From Bacteroidota bacterium (GTDB lineage Bacteria > Bacteroidota > Bacteroidia > Bacteroidales > VadinHA17), in assembly GCA_011050615.1 (NCBI GenBank), contig DRFJ01000066.1:1-34405 (forward strand): a DNA stretch of 34,405 nt, read 5' to 3'. This document shows, in pieces, positions 9,101 through 18,585 of the stretch. The translations under genes were made by a program, and so were the position numbers. How positions within the stretch are numbered: position 1 is the stretch's first letter; the number at the start of each line of letters is the position of its first letter. Below the pieces are notes generated by a model. That model saw nothing but the letters and a program-made list of their open reading frames with translations. It made no database searches and was not told the origin of the DNA.

Positions 9101-9284
9101 AGATGAATTCCAGGCAAGGGCAACCCTTCAAAGCCTGAAAGACTACTACCAGGCTGAAGACGATGGTATTATCGATGAAGTAAATGCAAAACTTGACGAG
9201 ATAAATCGTGACAGCCAGATGAATGCCGATAGTATAAGAACAGATCATGACCCTGCAACTGCTAATCGTTTTATGAACAATTAA
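6174..9284 (+). CDS. Large secreted tetratricopeptide-repeat protein
   Basis: This 1036-residue protein has an N-terminal signal peptide (hydrophobic core about 13-28, probable cleavage near VILAQ). The rest is a long array of TPR and TPR-like helices: KKGDYQSAARNLEEHL (about 267), NKGDYSEALRWFKNF (about 530), NRGENERAIARFKEV (about 676) and MKGDYDGAETLIYEF (about 936), among others. Repeats of the form GDYxxAxxxF, spaced near 35 residues, suggest a superhelical scaffold like BamD/YbgF but far longer. It probably sits in the periplasm or on the outer membrane. The stop is 15 bases before the start of the next gene, an outer-membrane barrel, so the two are probably cotranscribed and may act together. 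No enzymatic domain is visible. Confidence 0.85.
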   Translation: MIIYSEYKLHFKSLIIILSVMISCPSVILAQKAESYVRELTDYERAKDLFGKEKYAIALDLFDNYVRDAGDRITGETVEAEYLAAICATRLYNGDAEYRMKKFVASHPDNPLGNEAWLELADNFYQARNYRGAIRYYDLVDRLELKEEQLPSYYFKSGYSHFMYGDRKKAMLFFSELMDIDTEYSKPAIYYFSYIAYDEKMYLTAYDGFIRLKGDESFGHVVPFYIVQIKYILEDYDGILEMAPQLIDAAGEERKSELYRLIGDAYFKKGDYQSAARNLEEHLKRAVRTGRDGSYQLAYCYYMTEDYDRAIDLFQELTRRHDELGQHAYFLLADCYLKKNQKNMARAAFSSAARMDFDRNIKEEALFNFAKLTYETVYSPFGEVIRAFQEYIEQFPASENIEEAYEYLVSAYMKVKNYRAAIQSLDRITYKDERLERACQKVAFLRGLELYQNLDLNAAVGMFDKSLQYGQYDRSLRARAHYWKGESLYRLNETDRAMEEYQAFMGIPGSSTLDEHNMVAYNMGYIYYNKGDYSEALRWFKNFESAERNNRSRIITDVYNRIADCYYIGTDYRQAISYYDKVIENPVTGSDYALFQKGFALGLMHDQEAKTRVLSRMLSEHPNSTLVPNAIFERGRAYTGLNKDVESERDFLEIINSYPSSVFVPRAMVQLGLLYYNRGENERAIARFKEVIEKYQSTPEARNALTGLRNTYVDMNEVEAYFAYVRTLEGYADVSSSERDSLLYVSGENLYIQGNCERASQIFRNYLNEFSQGSFRLNACFYLAECLIESGKTDEALKYYSEVSETPNNPFLEKTYQSLSGIYYLKETYDSAYYYYDELERVAELPDNELKALVGKLRSAYNMGDAQKTINSSESLLSSELVTEELAREANFKSAKSHYALGNYERALNYFRRVAVEVTSSEGAESKYRVAQILFMKGDYDGAETLIYEFIDQNTPHQYWMARMFILLADISLEKGDEFQARATLQSLKDYYQAEDDGIIDEVNAKLDEINRDSQMNADSIRTDHDPATANRFMNN

Positions 9285-9299
9285 ATCAATATATTGAAT

Positions 9300-11015
9300 A
9301 TGAATATTAGGTTGTTAGTTTATATATTTTTCGTGCCGCTGATGTTCCCGGCAGTTATGAAGGCCCAGGGAGAGGAAGATATTCGCCGGGAGGTTACCCT
9401 GTATAACCCTTTCAAACCATCCCTTAATAAAGCTAACAAAATAAATTTCCTGCCTGAGATAAGCGATACCAGCGTTACAGTGCCGGAATTTAACTATATA
9501 ATAAGTGCCAGGCCTTTCATGCCTGAATATGAAATTACAACTATAAGCGCTGCCCGCTTGCAGCCGGATCCATTGCCAAAATTGTATAAGGGTTTCATTA
9601 ACCTGGGCTTTGGTAACTATTTCTCACCCTTGGCGGAATTAAGCATCACCAGCGATCGCTCACGCAAAAGCAGGTCAGGTATTTATATAGGACACGAGTC
9701 CAGCCATGGTAAATTGAAGATTGATGAGACTACAAAAGTCTATGGTGGCTATATGGACAATATGGCCAGGCTTTATACCACCAGGTTTTTCAGAAGATCA
9801 TCTCTGGACGCAAATATCGATTTTAACCATATCAGGAGATACGCCTATGGCGGAGTGCCTGATTCTCTTGCCCTGGCAGAGATAGAAAAGGAGAATCTGA
9901 AAATAGAATATCTGAATCCCAGGGCAGAGATTAAATATTACTCAACTAGGCTCGATTCTTCAAAACTATACTACGATATCGGCCTGCACTACAAGCTCCT
10001 TTATCAGAATGGTGAGTATTCTCAACACTTGGCAGGAGCAAGTGCGGAACTGGGCTATGATGTTAATATCTTCTATGCAAACCTGGGTCTGGGATATGAA
10101 TTTATAACAATCCCTGATATCGAGGATAAATTCAGGCATAAAGTAAGTATTCTTCCGTCTATCAGTAAAAAGAGCACTAACTGGGAATACAGGCTTGGCG
10201 TAAAATTTATAGCTGATGCCAGGTATTATTACGAGCAGTTTGTCGACTACAGGACAAGAGTCTTCTTTTATCCCGATCTGAAGTTGCAATTCAGCATAAT
10301 ACCAACAATTCTGAACATGTATGTTGGTCTTGACGGTGAATATAAAAATAATAATGCAGGTGAAATAATATATATCAATCCCTTTATTGTAAAACATGTC
10401 ACGGGAAGCCCTGTTGAGCCATCCCTTAGCCTTTATTCAATATTACCAACCGACACCAAACTAAGGGTGAAGGGAGGTATAACGGGACATGCCAGCCTGA
10501 ATACCAGTTACAGGCTCAGCGTCGCATACTCCATGTTTGAAAATATGGTATTCTATAAAAATGATACAATACAGGGACGGGGACTGGTTCCTGTTTATGA
10601 TACCGGGGAATTACTTGAGCTAAAAGGTGGGTTTACTGGCAGAATAAATGAGGAACTTTCAGTATCAGTGCAGGCAGGATATTATAATTATACACTGGAG
10701 TACCTGGATGAACCCTGGCATAAACCTTCCTGGGACGGAACCATGTTAATAAATTATAACCTGCGTAATAAACTTATTGCACAGGCTGATATTCATGCCA
10801 TTTCAAAGAGATATGCAGGTTTGGGGCCTGATCCTTACACCCTGACTGAATTGCCCATGAACGTGAGCCTGAGTATAGGATTGGAATACAGGTATACAAA
10901 GATACTCTCGTTCTGGACAAGGCTAAATAATATCGCTCTTGACAGGTATTACGAGTGGAATTATTACCCCTCCCAGGGCTTCCTTTTCATGGCCGGCTTC
11001 ACTTACAGCCTCTGA
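9300..11015 (+). CDS. Outer-membrane beta-barrel protein (TonB-receptor-like barrel without a plug)
   Basis: From the ATG at 9300 this is a 571-residue protein with a signal peptide (MNIRLLVYIFFVPLMFPAVM, cleavage near KAQ). A TTG two codons upstream is in frame but I prefer the ATG. The mature part begins with a short extended region, then LPKLYKGFINLGFGNYFSPL (about 90-110) and many alternating aromatic/hydrophobic strands, for example LYYDIGLHYKLLYQNG, ending in FLFMAGFTYSL as barrels do. I see no TonB box or plug domain, so it is not a classical TonB-dependent receptor. It follows the TPR gene with almost no gap, which suggests a shared role at the outer membrane. The function is unknown. 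Confidence 0.75.
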   Translation: MNIRLLVYIFFVPLMFPAVMKAQGEEDIRREVTLYNPFKPSLNKANKINFLPEISDTSVTVPEFNYIISARPFMPEYEITTISAARLQPDPLPKLYKGFINLGFGNYFSPLAELSITSDRSRKSRSGIYIGHESSHGKLKIDETTKVYGGYMDNMARLYTTRFFRRSSLDANIDFNHIRRYAYGGVPDSLALAEIEKENLKIEYLNPRAEIKYYSTRLDSSKLYYDIGLHYKLLYQNGEYSQHLAGASAELGYDVNIFYANLGLGYEFITIPDIEDKFRHKVSILPSISKKSTNWEYRLGVKFIADARYYYEQFVDYRTRVFFYPDLKLQFSIIPTILNMYVGLDGEYKNNNAGEIIYINPFIVKHVTGSPVEPSLSLYSILPTDTKLRVKGGITGHASLNTSYRLSVAYSMFENMVFYKNDTIQGRGLVPVYDTGELLELKGGFTGRINEELSVSVQAGYYNYTLEYLDEPWHKPSWDGTMLINYNLRNKLIAQADIHAISKRYAGLGPDPYTLTELPMNVSLSIGLEYRYTKILSFWTRLNNIALDRYYEWNYYPSQGFLFMAGFTYSL

Positions 11016-11062
11016 ATTTTATGCTATTTGCCTAATTGATTGGCAGTCAATCTTGTACCTGT

Positions 11063-11083
11063 TGATTTTTTGTTAAAAAATCA
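11063..11083. repeat. Perfect 9-bp inverted repeat
   Basis: TGATTTTTT (11063-11071) and AAAAAATCA (11075-11083) pair perfectly around a GTT loop. It lies 47 bases after the barrel-gene stop and could be a weak terminator for the TPR/barrel pair, but the stem is nearly all A-T, so this is uncertain. Confidence 0.4.
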
Positions 11084-11128
11084 CTTCGTTTTTTGCCCTG
11101 GGCAGGAGGGGGAATGCTATATTTTAGC

Positions 11129-11136
11129 TATCTTTG
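11129..11136 (+). promoter_or_regulatory. Putative gyrB -7 element TATCTTTG
   Basis: TATCTTTG fits TAnnTTTG exactly and is identical to the -7 element found before rpoD. No TTTG is present at the expected -33 distance. Use of this site would give a leader of about 200 bases. Confidence 0.4.
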
Positions 11137-11295
11137 TGACATTGCTTAAGTATTGTTTAATCAGGAACTTAAAAGTGTTTTAAGATATTTCCGGAGAAGG
11201 CATATGTTAATTGGATGAAAAAATGTTTTAAGGTAAATCCAAAACGGAAGATTAAGCTGTAATTTATTTGATTGAATGACGGCTTTAGGTTTTAA

Positions 11296-13317
<2,022 letters not shown>

Positions 13318-13392
13318 TAACCCTTTGAAGGGAAGGTATTGAGGGTTTAGCAGTTCAGGATTTTTTTATTGTTGAATCTAAAGGTTAAATCG

Positions 13393-13462
13393 TTAACCGA
13401 GAATTACGAATTTACCGAAGTCAGGCGGGTAGTATGAGCTCGCCGTAAGGCAATCTTATATA
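13393..13462 (+). repeat. Dispersed intergenic repeat, family B, copy 1
   Basis: About 70 bases match 25705-25774 on the same strand with about twelve mismatches and one gap (about 81%). The best-preserved parts are CAGGCGGGTAGT, TGAGCTC and ATCTTATAT. It lies between gyrB and the M28 peptidase gene, ending 16 bases before the latter's ATG. Confidence 0.75.
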
Positions 13463-13478
13463 AATACCTGGTTTTAAA

Positions 13479-14843
13479 ATGAAGTATATTATTACTGTAT
13501 TTATTTCTCTGTCATTCTTCTTCAATACCAGTTCCCAAACCCCTGAAGAAGTTGTGAAATCAATCTTCGACAATGCCCTTACCGATAATACGGCAGAAGA
13601 GCATCTCCTGTACCTGTGCAAGAATACAAAGGGGAGGATCCCCGGGTCAGGGCAGGCGCTGCACGCGGTGCGATATACAATGCAGGCACTTATTGATGCC
13701 GGTGCCGATACAGTATGGTTACAGGAAGTACCGGTGCCTCACTGGGAAAGGGGAGAAGAGAGTGCAATACTCAGATCGGAACTGGGTACACTGGAACTGA
13801 CCATTTCAGCTCTTGGCCTGTCGGTGGCTACGTCAACAGGAGGTGTCAATGCCCGTCTCGTTGAAGTACACAATTTTGATGAACTCAGGGAAATTGGCAG
13901 AAAAGGGATTGAAGGTAAAATAGTCTTCTTTAACAGGCCTGTTGATAATACCCTGATAAACACTTTCGCAGGATATGGCGGAGCCGTTAACCAAAGAGTA
14001 TCCGGTGCTTCGGAGGCTGCTAAATACGGTGCACTGGCAGTTATAGTGAGGTCACCGACCCAGGCAATGCATGATTTCTCCCATACCGGTGTCGTCAGGT
14101 ACCAGGAAAATATTCCTGAAATACCCGCTGTAAGTGTATCCCCTCATGATGCGGAAATACTGTCGAGATGGATTATGAAGGATCCTGATTCAATGCTCCA
14201 GCTGGTGTCAGAATGCAGGAATTATCCTGATACAATATCTTACAATGTCATTGGAGAGATAAGGGGATCGAAGAATCCCGGTGAATACATAACCGTTGGA
14301 GGACACCTCGACGCATGGGATATCAGTGAAGGAGCCCATGATGATGGTGGTGGTTGTGTACAGGCAATAGAAACTATCAGGATGTTTCAAGAGCTGGGCA
14401 TAAAACCAAAAAGGAACATTAGAGCTGTTATGTTTATGAATGAAGAAATGACTTCAACCGGAGGGCAGGTATATGCCAGTGAGGCGGAAAAGAATGGTGA
14501 AAAACATTATGCCGCTCTTGAATCAGACAGGGGAGTGATGAGCCCTCTTGGCTTCGGATTCGGTAATGCCGGGGATAATAGGCTTGATAAGCTATTCGAA
14601 CTGGAAAAATATTTCAGACCCTATGGTATTCGCTACTTCGCCCGTGGCGGGGGTGGTTCGGATATTTCTCCTCTGATACGGTTCAATACCCTGCAGATAG
14701 GTTATATACCCGATACACAGCGCTATTTCTGGTTTCATCACTCAGCGAATGATACCTTTGAACAGGTTAATATCCGTGAAATGCAACTGGGCAGCGCTGC
14801 AATAGCATCACTGATATACCTTATTGATCTGTATGATCTTTAG
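13479..14843 (+). CDS. Secreted M28-family metallopeptidase (carboxypeptidase-Q-like)
   Basis: This 454-residue protein starts with a signal peptide (MKYIITVFISLSFFFNTSSQ). A protease-associated (PA)-type insertion lies around 95-240. The di-zinc aminopeptidase core follows, with His276 and Asp278 in GGHLDAWD, Asp288 in AHDDGGG, the general base/ligand Glu322-Glu323 in MNEE, an Asp in ALESDRG (about 349), and His420/His421 in FHHSANDT. This is the M28 ligand set, as in plasma glutamate carboxypeptidase and bacterial aminopeptidases. It probably trims peptides in the periplasm or outside the cell. The gene stands alone between gyrB and a convergent gene, with a family B repeat just before its start. 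Confidence 0.9.
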   Translation: MKYIITVFISLSFFFNTSSQTPEEVVKSIFDNALTDNTAEEHLLYLCKNTKGRIPGSGQALHAVRYTMQALIDAGADTVWLQEVPVPHWERGEESAILRSELGTLELTISALGLSVATSTGGVNARLVEVHNFDELREIGRKGIEGKIVFFNRPVDNTLINTFAGYGGAVNQRVSGASEAAKYGALAVIVRSPTQAMHDFSHTGVVRYQENIPEIPAVSVSPHDAEILSRWIMKDPDSMLQLVSECRNYPDTISYNVIGEIRGSKNPGEYITVGGHLDAWDISEGAHDDGGGCVQAIETIRMFQELGIKPKRNIRAVMFMNEEMTSTGGQVYASEAEKNGEKHYAALESDRGVMSPLGFGFGNAGDNRLDKLFELEKYFRPYGIRYFARGGGGSDISPLIRFNTLQIGYIPDTQRYFWFHHSANDTFEQVNIREMQLGSAAIASLIYLIDLYDL

Positions 14844-14988
14844 GAGGTTAAGGTTTTAGAGCTTGTTGACCCGGGATTGGAGACCGGTGACAGGCCAGGA
14901 GCAGCAGGTAACTGTCCCCGGCCCTGCCCGCCGAAGCCGGAGTCCCTGTAAAAGCAAGGATCAACGAAGGCAAGTCCCCGTCACCTTT
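14844..14988. other. GC-rich spacer between convergent genes
   Basis: This 145-base gap is richer in G and C (runs such as GTCCCCGGCCCTGCCCGCC) than neighbouring spacers. GGTGAC (14886-14891) and GTCACC (14980-14985) are inverted copies near its edges. It has no tRNA or ORF that I can support and is not a copy of family A or B. Confidence 0.4.
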
Positions 14989-16506
14989 CTATAAACCATT
15001 AATCATTTTTTTCAACAGTCCTTCCACCCGCATGGTAACTTCGCTGCTGCTGCAATCAAAATTATTTACCAGGACAGCAAAGGTCATTTCCTTACCGGAT
15101 GAGGTTCTGAAATAGCCTGCATAGTTCCGGATCCTTGTTGATGTACCGCTTTTTGCCTTCAGGTTATTGTGAAAAACAGGATCTTTAAAATAATGCTCAA
15201 GTGTTCCCTTAGTAGCTGCCTGAGGCAAGGACCTTAAAAAATAATCTGCATACCTGCTTTTACTATTCATATAGTGAAGCAGGGAGGTAATAAAGGAAGA
15301 ACTTATTGCATTTGACCTTGACAGACCACTGCCATCAGTCATATAAAGACCTCCTGTGTCATCAAGAAAATAATCCAGGGACTCCCTGACCGCAATGATG
15401 CCTGATTCGCTTGTGGCAAGTTCCATATTTGAATAAAGCAAGCCTATATATTTCAACAGCTGTTCAGCAAACATATTGAGGCTTTCCGTATTGGTAGCCG
15501 TGATTATTTCATACAGGGCCGGTGAGTAGCTTGTATGGACCACCACTTTACGGGAGAGCCGGTATTCACCGGCAATGCCAGGGGAAAGCCTGAGGCTTGT
15601 GGCCGGATTTTCAAAAGTTACACCCCTGTCGGTCAGTGCCTGCTGTAATAACCTGGCAGTGAGAAAGGGAGGGTCTGGTATTGAGGCTTTCAGTATAAAA
15701 TCTTCCCTTCCGGGAGGTATTTCTCCCCTTATTACGGCATAGTCTCCATAGGGTTCAAGGTAAATATATCCATTGTCCCTGTTACCAGATGAAATAAGCC
15801 TGTTTTCAATTATCAGTCCTGGTATTTCAGGCTCTATTTTTGTAATCTCAGGTATGCTCCCTTCATTTCCTGTTTTAAAATGTATCCGGTACATATTATC
15901 ATATATGCATATACCATGAGCTCCTGCTCCGTAGTAGTTTCCCAGGTCTGACCAGTTCCATCCGCCCGGTGCCGGATGGTAGTCAAAGATCATTGCATCG
16001 GATACTACGCATCCGCTCACTTTCCTTATGCCGGCATGATATAAGGCATCGGCCCATTCATCAATAATATCTTTATTATGGTCGGGAAAGTACTCTGAGA
16101 TGATGCTTGGGTCTCCGCCTCCTTTGATTACAATATAACCCTTAAGGCTTGAATCAGCCGGGTTAAAATTACCGGCATATCCCACCCTGGTGGTAAACCT
16201 GAAATCAGGACCCAGTGTTTCCAGGGCTACTGCAGTAGTCACCAGTTTCATCACGGAGGCGCTGCCCAGGGACAGAGCCTCGTTATACCCGGCTATTATA
16301 TATCCGGACTCCGCATCCCTGAAACATATTGATATACCTGCATGCCTGAAGACCTGGTCATTTACAAAATCATTTATATGAGGAGCAATGCATAATGTAG
16401 CATCGCTGCTATTCTGTGATATTGCATTAACGGGATTAAATGCAAGGATCAGAAACAGTATTATTGTTGTGAAAGGTCTTACGTAGCTATTTTTGTCTTT
16501 ACTCAT
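14989..16506 (-). CDS. dacB: D-alanyl-D-alanine carboxypeptidase/endopeptidase, PBP4 type (S13)
   Basis: This 505-residue low-molecular-mass class C penicillin-binding protein has a signal segment (hydrophobic about 12-25, ending near NAISQ). The three active-site motifs are in order: Ser84-x-x-Lys87 in SASVMK, DGSGLSRSN (391-399, holding the SxN equivalent) and Lys452-Ser-Gly-Thr in AKSGTS. A large domain lies between the first two motifs, as in PBP4/DacB. It trims or cleaves peptidoglycan stem peptides in the periplasm. Its ATG overlaps the stop of the upstream S9-family gene by eight bases, which implies translational coupling. With dapF just upstream, the cluster links DAP synthesis to stem-peptide processing. 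Confidence 0.92.
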   Translation of the reverse strand: MSKDKNSYVRPFTTIILFLILAFNPVNAISQNSSDATLCIAPHINDFVNDQVFRHAGISICFRDAESGYIIAGYNEALSLGSASVMKLVTTAVALETLGPDFRFTTRVGYAGNFNPADSSLKGYIVIKGGGDPSIISEYFPDHNKDIIDEWADALYHAGIRKVSGCVVSDAMIFDYHPAPGGWNWSDLGNYYGAGAHGICIYDNMYRIHFKTGNEGSIPEITKIEPEIPGLIIENRLISSGNRDNGYIYLEPYGDYAVIRGEIPPGREDFILKASIPDPPFLTARLLQQALTDRGVTFENPATSLRLSPGIAGEYRLSRKVVVHTSYSPALYEIITATNTESLNMFAEQLLKYIGLLYSNMELATSESGIIAVRESLDYFLDDTGGLYMTDGSGLSRSNAISSSFITSLLHYMNSKSRYADYFLRSLPQAATKGTLEHYFKDPVFHNNLKAKSGTSTRIRNYAGYFRTSSGKEMTFAVLVNNFDCSSSEVTMRVEGLLKKMINGL

Positions 16507-17599
16507 AAACGTAGCCCGCCCTTTGCAGGTCCTTAACTGTCTTAAACGGATTATCGGGTTTCAGCACAGTATTGAGGTGCCTGTATATCTTCATCCTGAT
16601 ATTTTTGGCTGTCATATGATCCATCCTGTCAAAGGAGTGACCCCCCGGTATGTCCCGGAAGATCTCATACTCAAAGTTCTTTTTACCTTCGGCTTTCAAT
16701 GATTTAATAAGGTGTTCCACTTCAAGGACATTGACATCGGCATCATTCGTATTGGTATGGATTAACAATGGCGTACCCTGGTATCTGTGTGCCTGCCAGG
16801 CAGGTGACCTCCTGCGATATTCCTCCACATCTTCATATGCTGTTTTACCAATATGATAATCAGCCGAGTAAAGATCGCGGTAACTCTGTGTTTTGTATCC
16901 CATCCTTGCTATCACATCGCTTACCGGCACACCGGCAAAAGCAACTTTGTAATTTTCAGGATGGTCAAATATGTTTAGGAGGGTAATAAGACCGCCATGG
17001 CTCCAGCCGAGGATTCCTACCCTGTTTTTATCAACAATACTGTAATTATCAATCATATACTGCCTGCTGGCATCAACATCTTCTGTTTCCAGCCCTCCAT
17101 AATCAATTTTCCTGTAATGTGAGGTCCCGTAACCGGTTGATCCCCTGTATTCAGCTGCAACAATAATATAGCCCTGTGTCACTAACTCCCTTATAATGTG
17201 AGTGTAATAAGTGCTTAGGTTAGAATGGACACCCCCATGAGGAAAAACTAGCAGCGGGTATTTCTTTCCGTTCCCAGCCGTTCTGGGAATAAAAATGTAT
17301 GACCAGAATTTAACCGGATTACCTGCGCCCTGTGCCGTGGGGTTTGGTTCATGTGCAAGGGGAGGGCCTGTCATATAAACTTTGTCAATAAAGGCTACAT
17401 CACCCACCTTATTGTACCAGTAAATGTCATCAATCTGTTTTTCCAGGACATCAAGCCGGTGTCCCAGGTTCTCAAAATTATTTTCCACCCTTTCTATTTT
17501 CTCATAAATATCGGTCATGCCGGGTTGTGAAAAGGTGAATCCGGCAGCAAGGAAAATTCCAAGTACTGCAAGGAAAAATACTCTGCTTATTCTTTTCAT
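16499..17599 (-). CDS. Secreted S9-family alpha/beta-hydrolase (prolyl-oligopeptidase-like catalytic domain)
   Basis: This 366-residue protein has a signal peptide (about 1-24, ending TFSQ) and a short heptad-like helix (about 30-60, IYEKIERVENNFENLGHRLD). The hydrolase domain has the oxyanion HGG at 121-123, the nucleophile Ser200 in GWSHGG, an Asp in TNDADVN (286 or 288) and His321 in GGHSFD. That is the catalytic domain of dipeptidyl-peptidase/acylaminoacyl-peptidase proteins without the N-terminal beta-propeller, so it may act as a small peptidase or esterase. It sits 36 bases after dapF and overlaps dacB by eight bases. The context suggests a substrate connected with cell-wall peptides, but this is inference. 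Confidence 0.85.
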   Translation of the reverse strand: MKRISRVFFLAVLGIFLAAGFTFSQPGMTDIYEKIERVENNFENLGHRLDVLEKQIDDIYWYNKVGDVAFIDKVYMTGPPLAHEPNPTAQGAGNPVKFWSYIFIPRTAGNGKKYPLLVFPHGGVHSNLSTYYTHIIRELVTQGYIIVAAEYRGSTGYGTSHYRKIDYGGLETEDVDASRQYMIDNYSIVDKNRVGILGWSHGGLITLLNIFDHPENYKVAFAGVPVSDVIARMGYKTQSYRDLYSADYHIGKTAYEDVEEYRRRSPAWQAHRYQGTPLLIHTNTNDADVNVLEVEHLIKSLKAEGKKNFEYEIFRDIPGGHSFDRMDHMTAKNIRMKIYRHLNTVLKPDNPFKTVKDLQRAGYVYE

Positions 17600-17635
17600 A
17601 TCATAGAAATATTTTATGGGTTTGTAAAAGCTTAA

Positions 17636-18412
17636 TCAAATATCTATAATACCTGCAAACACAAATTCAGCGGGACCACTAAGGCAGATATTGCTAATAA
17701 TTTCTTTTCCGGTCAGAAAGCTTACAGAAAGAATGCCCCCCAGGGTCTCAACCCTTACATCAAATTTGCCGGGTTCTTTTCCCCACCTGCTTGATATTGC
17801 TGCTGCCGCCACTCCTGTTCCGCAGGAGAGGGTTTCATTTTCAACACCCCTCTCGTAGGTACGCACGAAAATGCCATCATCTTTATGCTCTACAAAATCG
17901 ACATTTGTCCCCCCGGGAGCAAAGCTGTCAGACCATCGTATTGATTTACCTTTTTCATAAACATTCACTTTTTCACAATCAGGCACATTGATTATATAAT
18001 GTGGGGATCCGGTATCAATGAAGCTGTTCCCTCCTACATTGACGGGAGGCCTGGTATCGCAAAGGCTTACTGATATTACATTTCCTTTGATTTCATATCG
18101 GTGTTCTCCATCGCTGGCCATGAAAGAGCCTTTTCCCTTCCCTATGCCTGTTTTTTCTGCAAAGGCCGCAGCACATCTGCCCCCGTTCCCACACATAGTT
18201 CCCTCCCTGCCATCTGCATTAAAATATTTCATTTCGAAATCATACTTTTCATGTTCATCTATAAGTATAAGACCATCAGATCCCACTCCCTTATGCCTGT
18301 CACAAAAAAATTTTATAAGTTTATCATTACCGGGACTGATGCAGTTAGTGCGGTTGTCAATAATTATAAAATCGTTGCCGGTTCCGTGATATTTGTTAAA
18401 AATAATTTGCAT
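17636..18412 (-). CDS. dapF: Diaminopimelate epimerase
   Basis: This 258-residue protein interconverts LL- and meso-diaminopimelate, the last step to the peptidoglycan cross-linking residue and the precursor of lysine. It starts with the typical FNKYHGTGNDFIIID. The two catalytic cysteines are Cys74 in MCGNGGRC and Cys197 in SCGTGVAAAA, with the conserved Glu in ERGVENETL just before the latter. The length is close to the family norm of about 270. It is the first gene of a minus-strand cluster with the S9-family hydrolase and dacB. Confidence 0.96.
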   Translation of the reverse strand: MQIIFNKYHGTGNDFIIIDNRTNCISPGNDKLIKFFCDRHKGVGSDGLILIDEHEKYDFEMKYFNADGREGTMCGNGGRCAAAFAEKTGIGKGKGSFMASDGEHRYEIKGNVISVSLCDTRPPVNVGGNSFIDTGSPHYIINVPDCEKVNVYEKGKSIRWSDSFAPGGTNVDFVEHKDDGIFVRTYERGVENETLSCGTGVAAAAISSRWGKEPGKFDVRVETLGGILSVSFLTGKEIISNICLSGPAEFVFAGIIDI

Positions 18413-18523
18413 TTCGTTAAATACTTGTTAAAGCCACATGAAAAATTGTCAGGTTTGTAAAAAAGACTGACATTTAAGTAACAAATTATACCGGATACAT
18501 GTTATAAATATAATAAACATGTA

Positions 18524-18531
18524 CAAAGGTA
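18524..18531 (-). promoter_or_regulatory. Putative -7 element TACCTTTG for the dapF cluster
   Basis: TACCTTTG on the minus strand matches TAnnTTTG exactly and lies about 110 bases upstream of dapF in the divergent spacer with the HtrA gene. No clear TTTG is found at the usual -33 spacing; the closest is a TTTA with a spacer of about 17 bases. Confidence 0.35.
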
Positions 18532-18585
18532 TGGTTTTTGGATTTCAGTAAACATATTGTTTAATATAATAAAAATAAAAATATT

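Noticed and set aside
9294-9299. TTG as the start codon of the barrel gene
   Set aside because: An ATG two codons later gives the same signal peptide, and nothing in the sequence favours the TTG.
13319-13349. CCCTT/AAGGG and AACCC/GGGTT pairs after gyrB, considered as a terminator
   Set aside because: Short competing stems with no T tract directly after; termination here cannot be supported.
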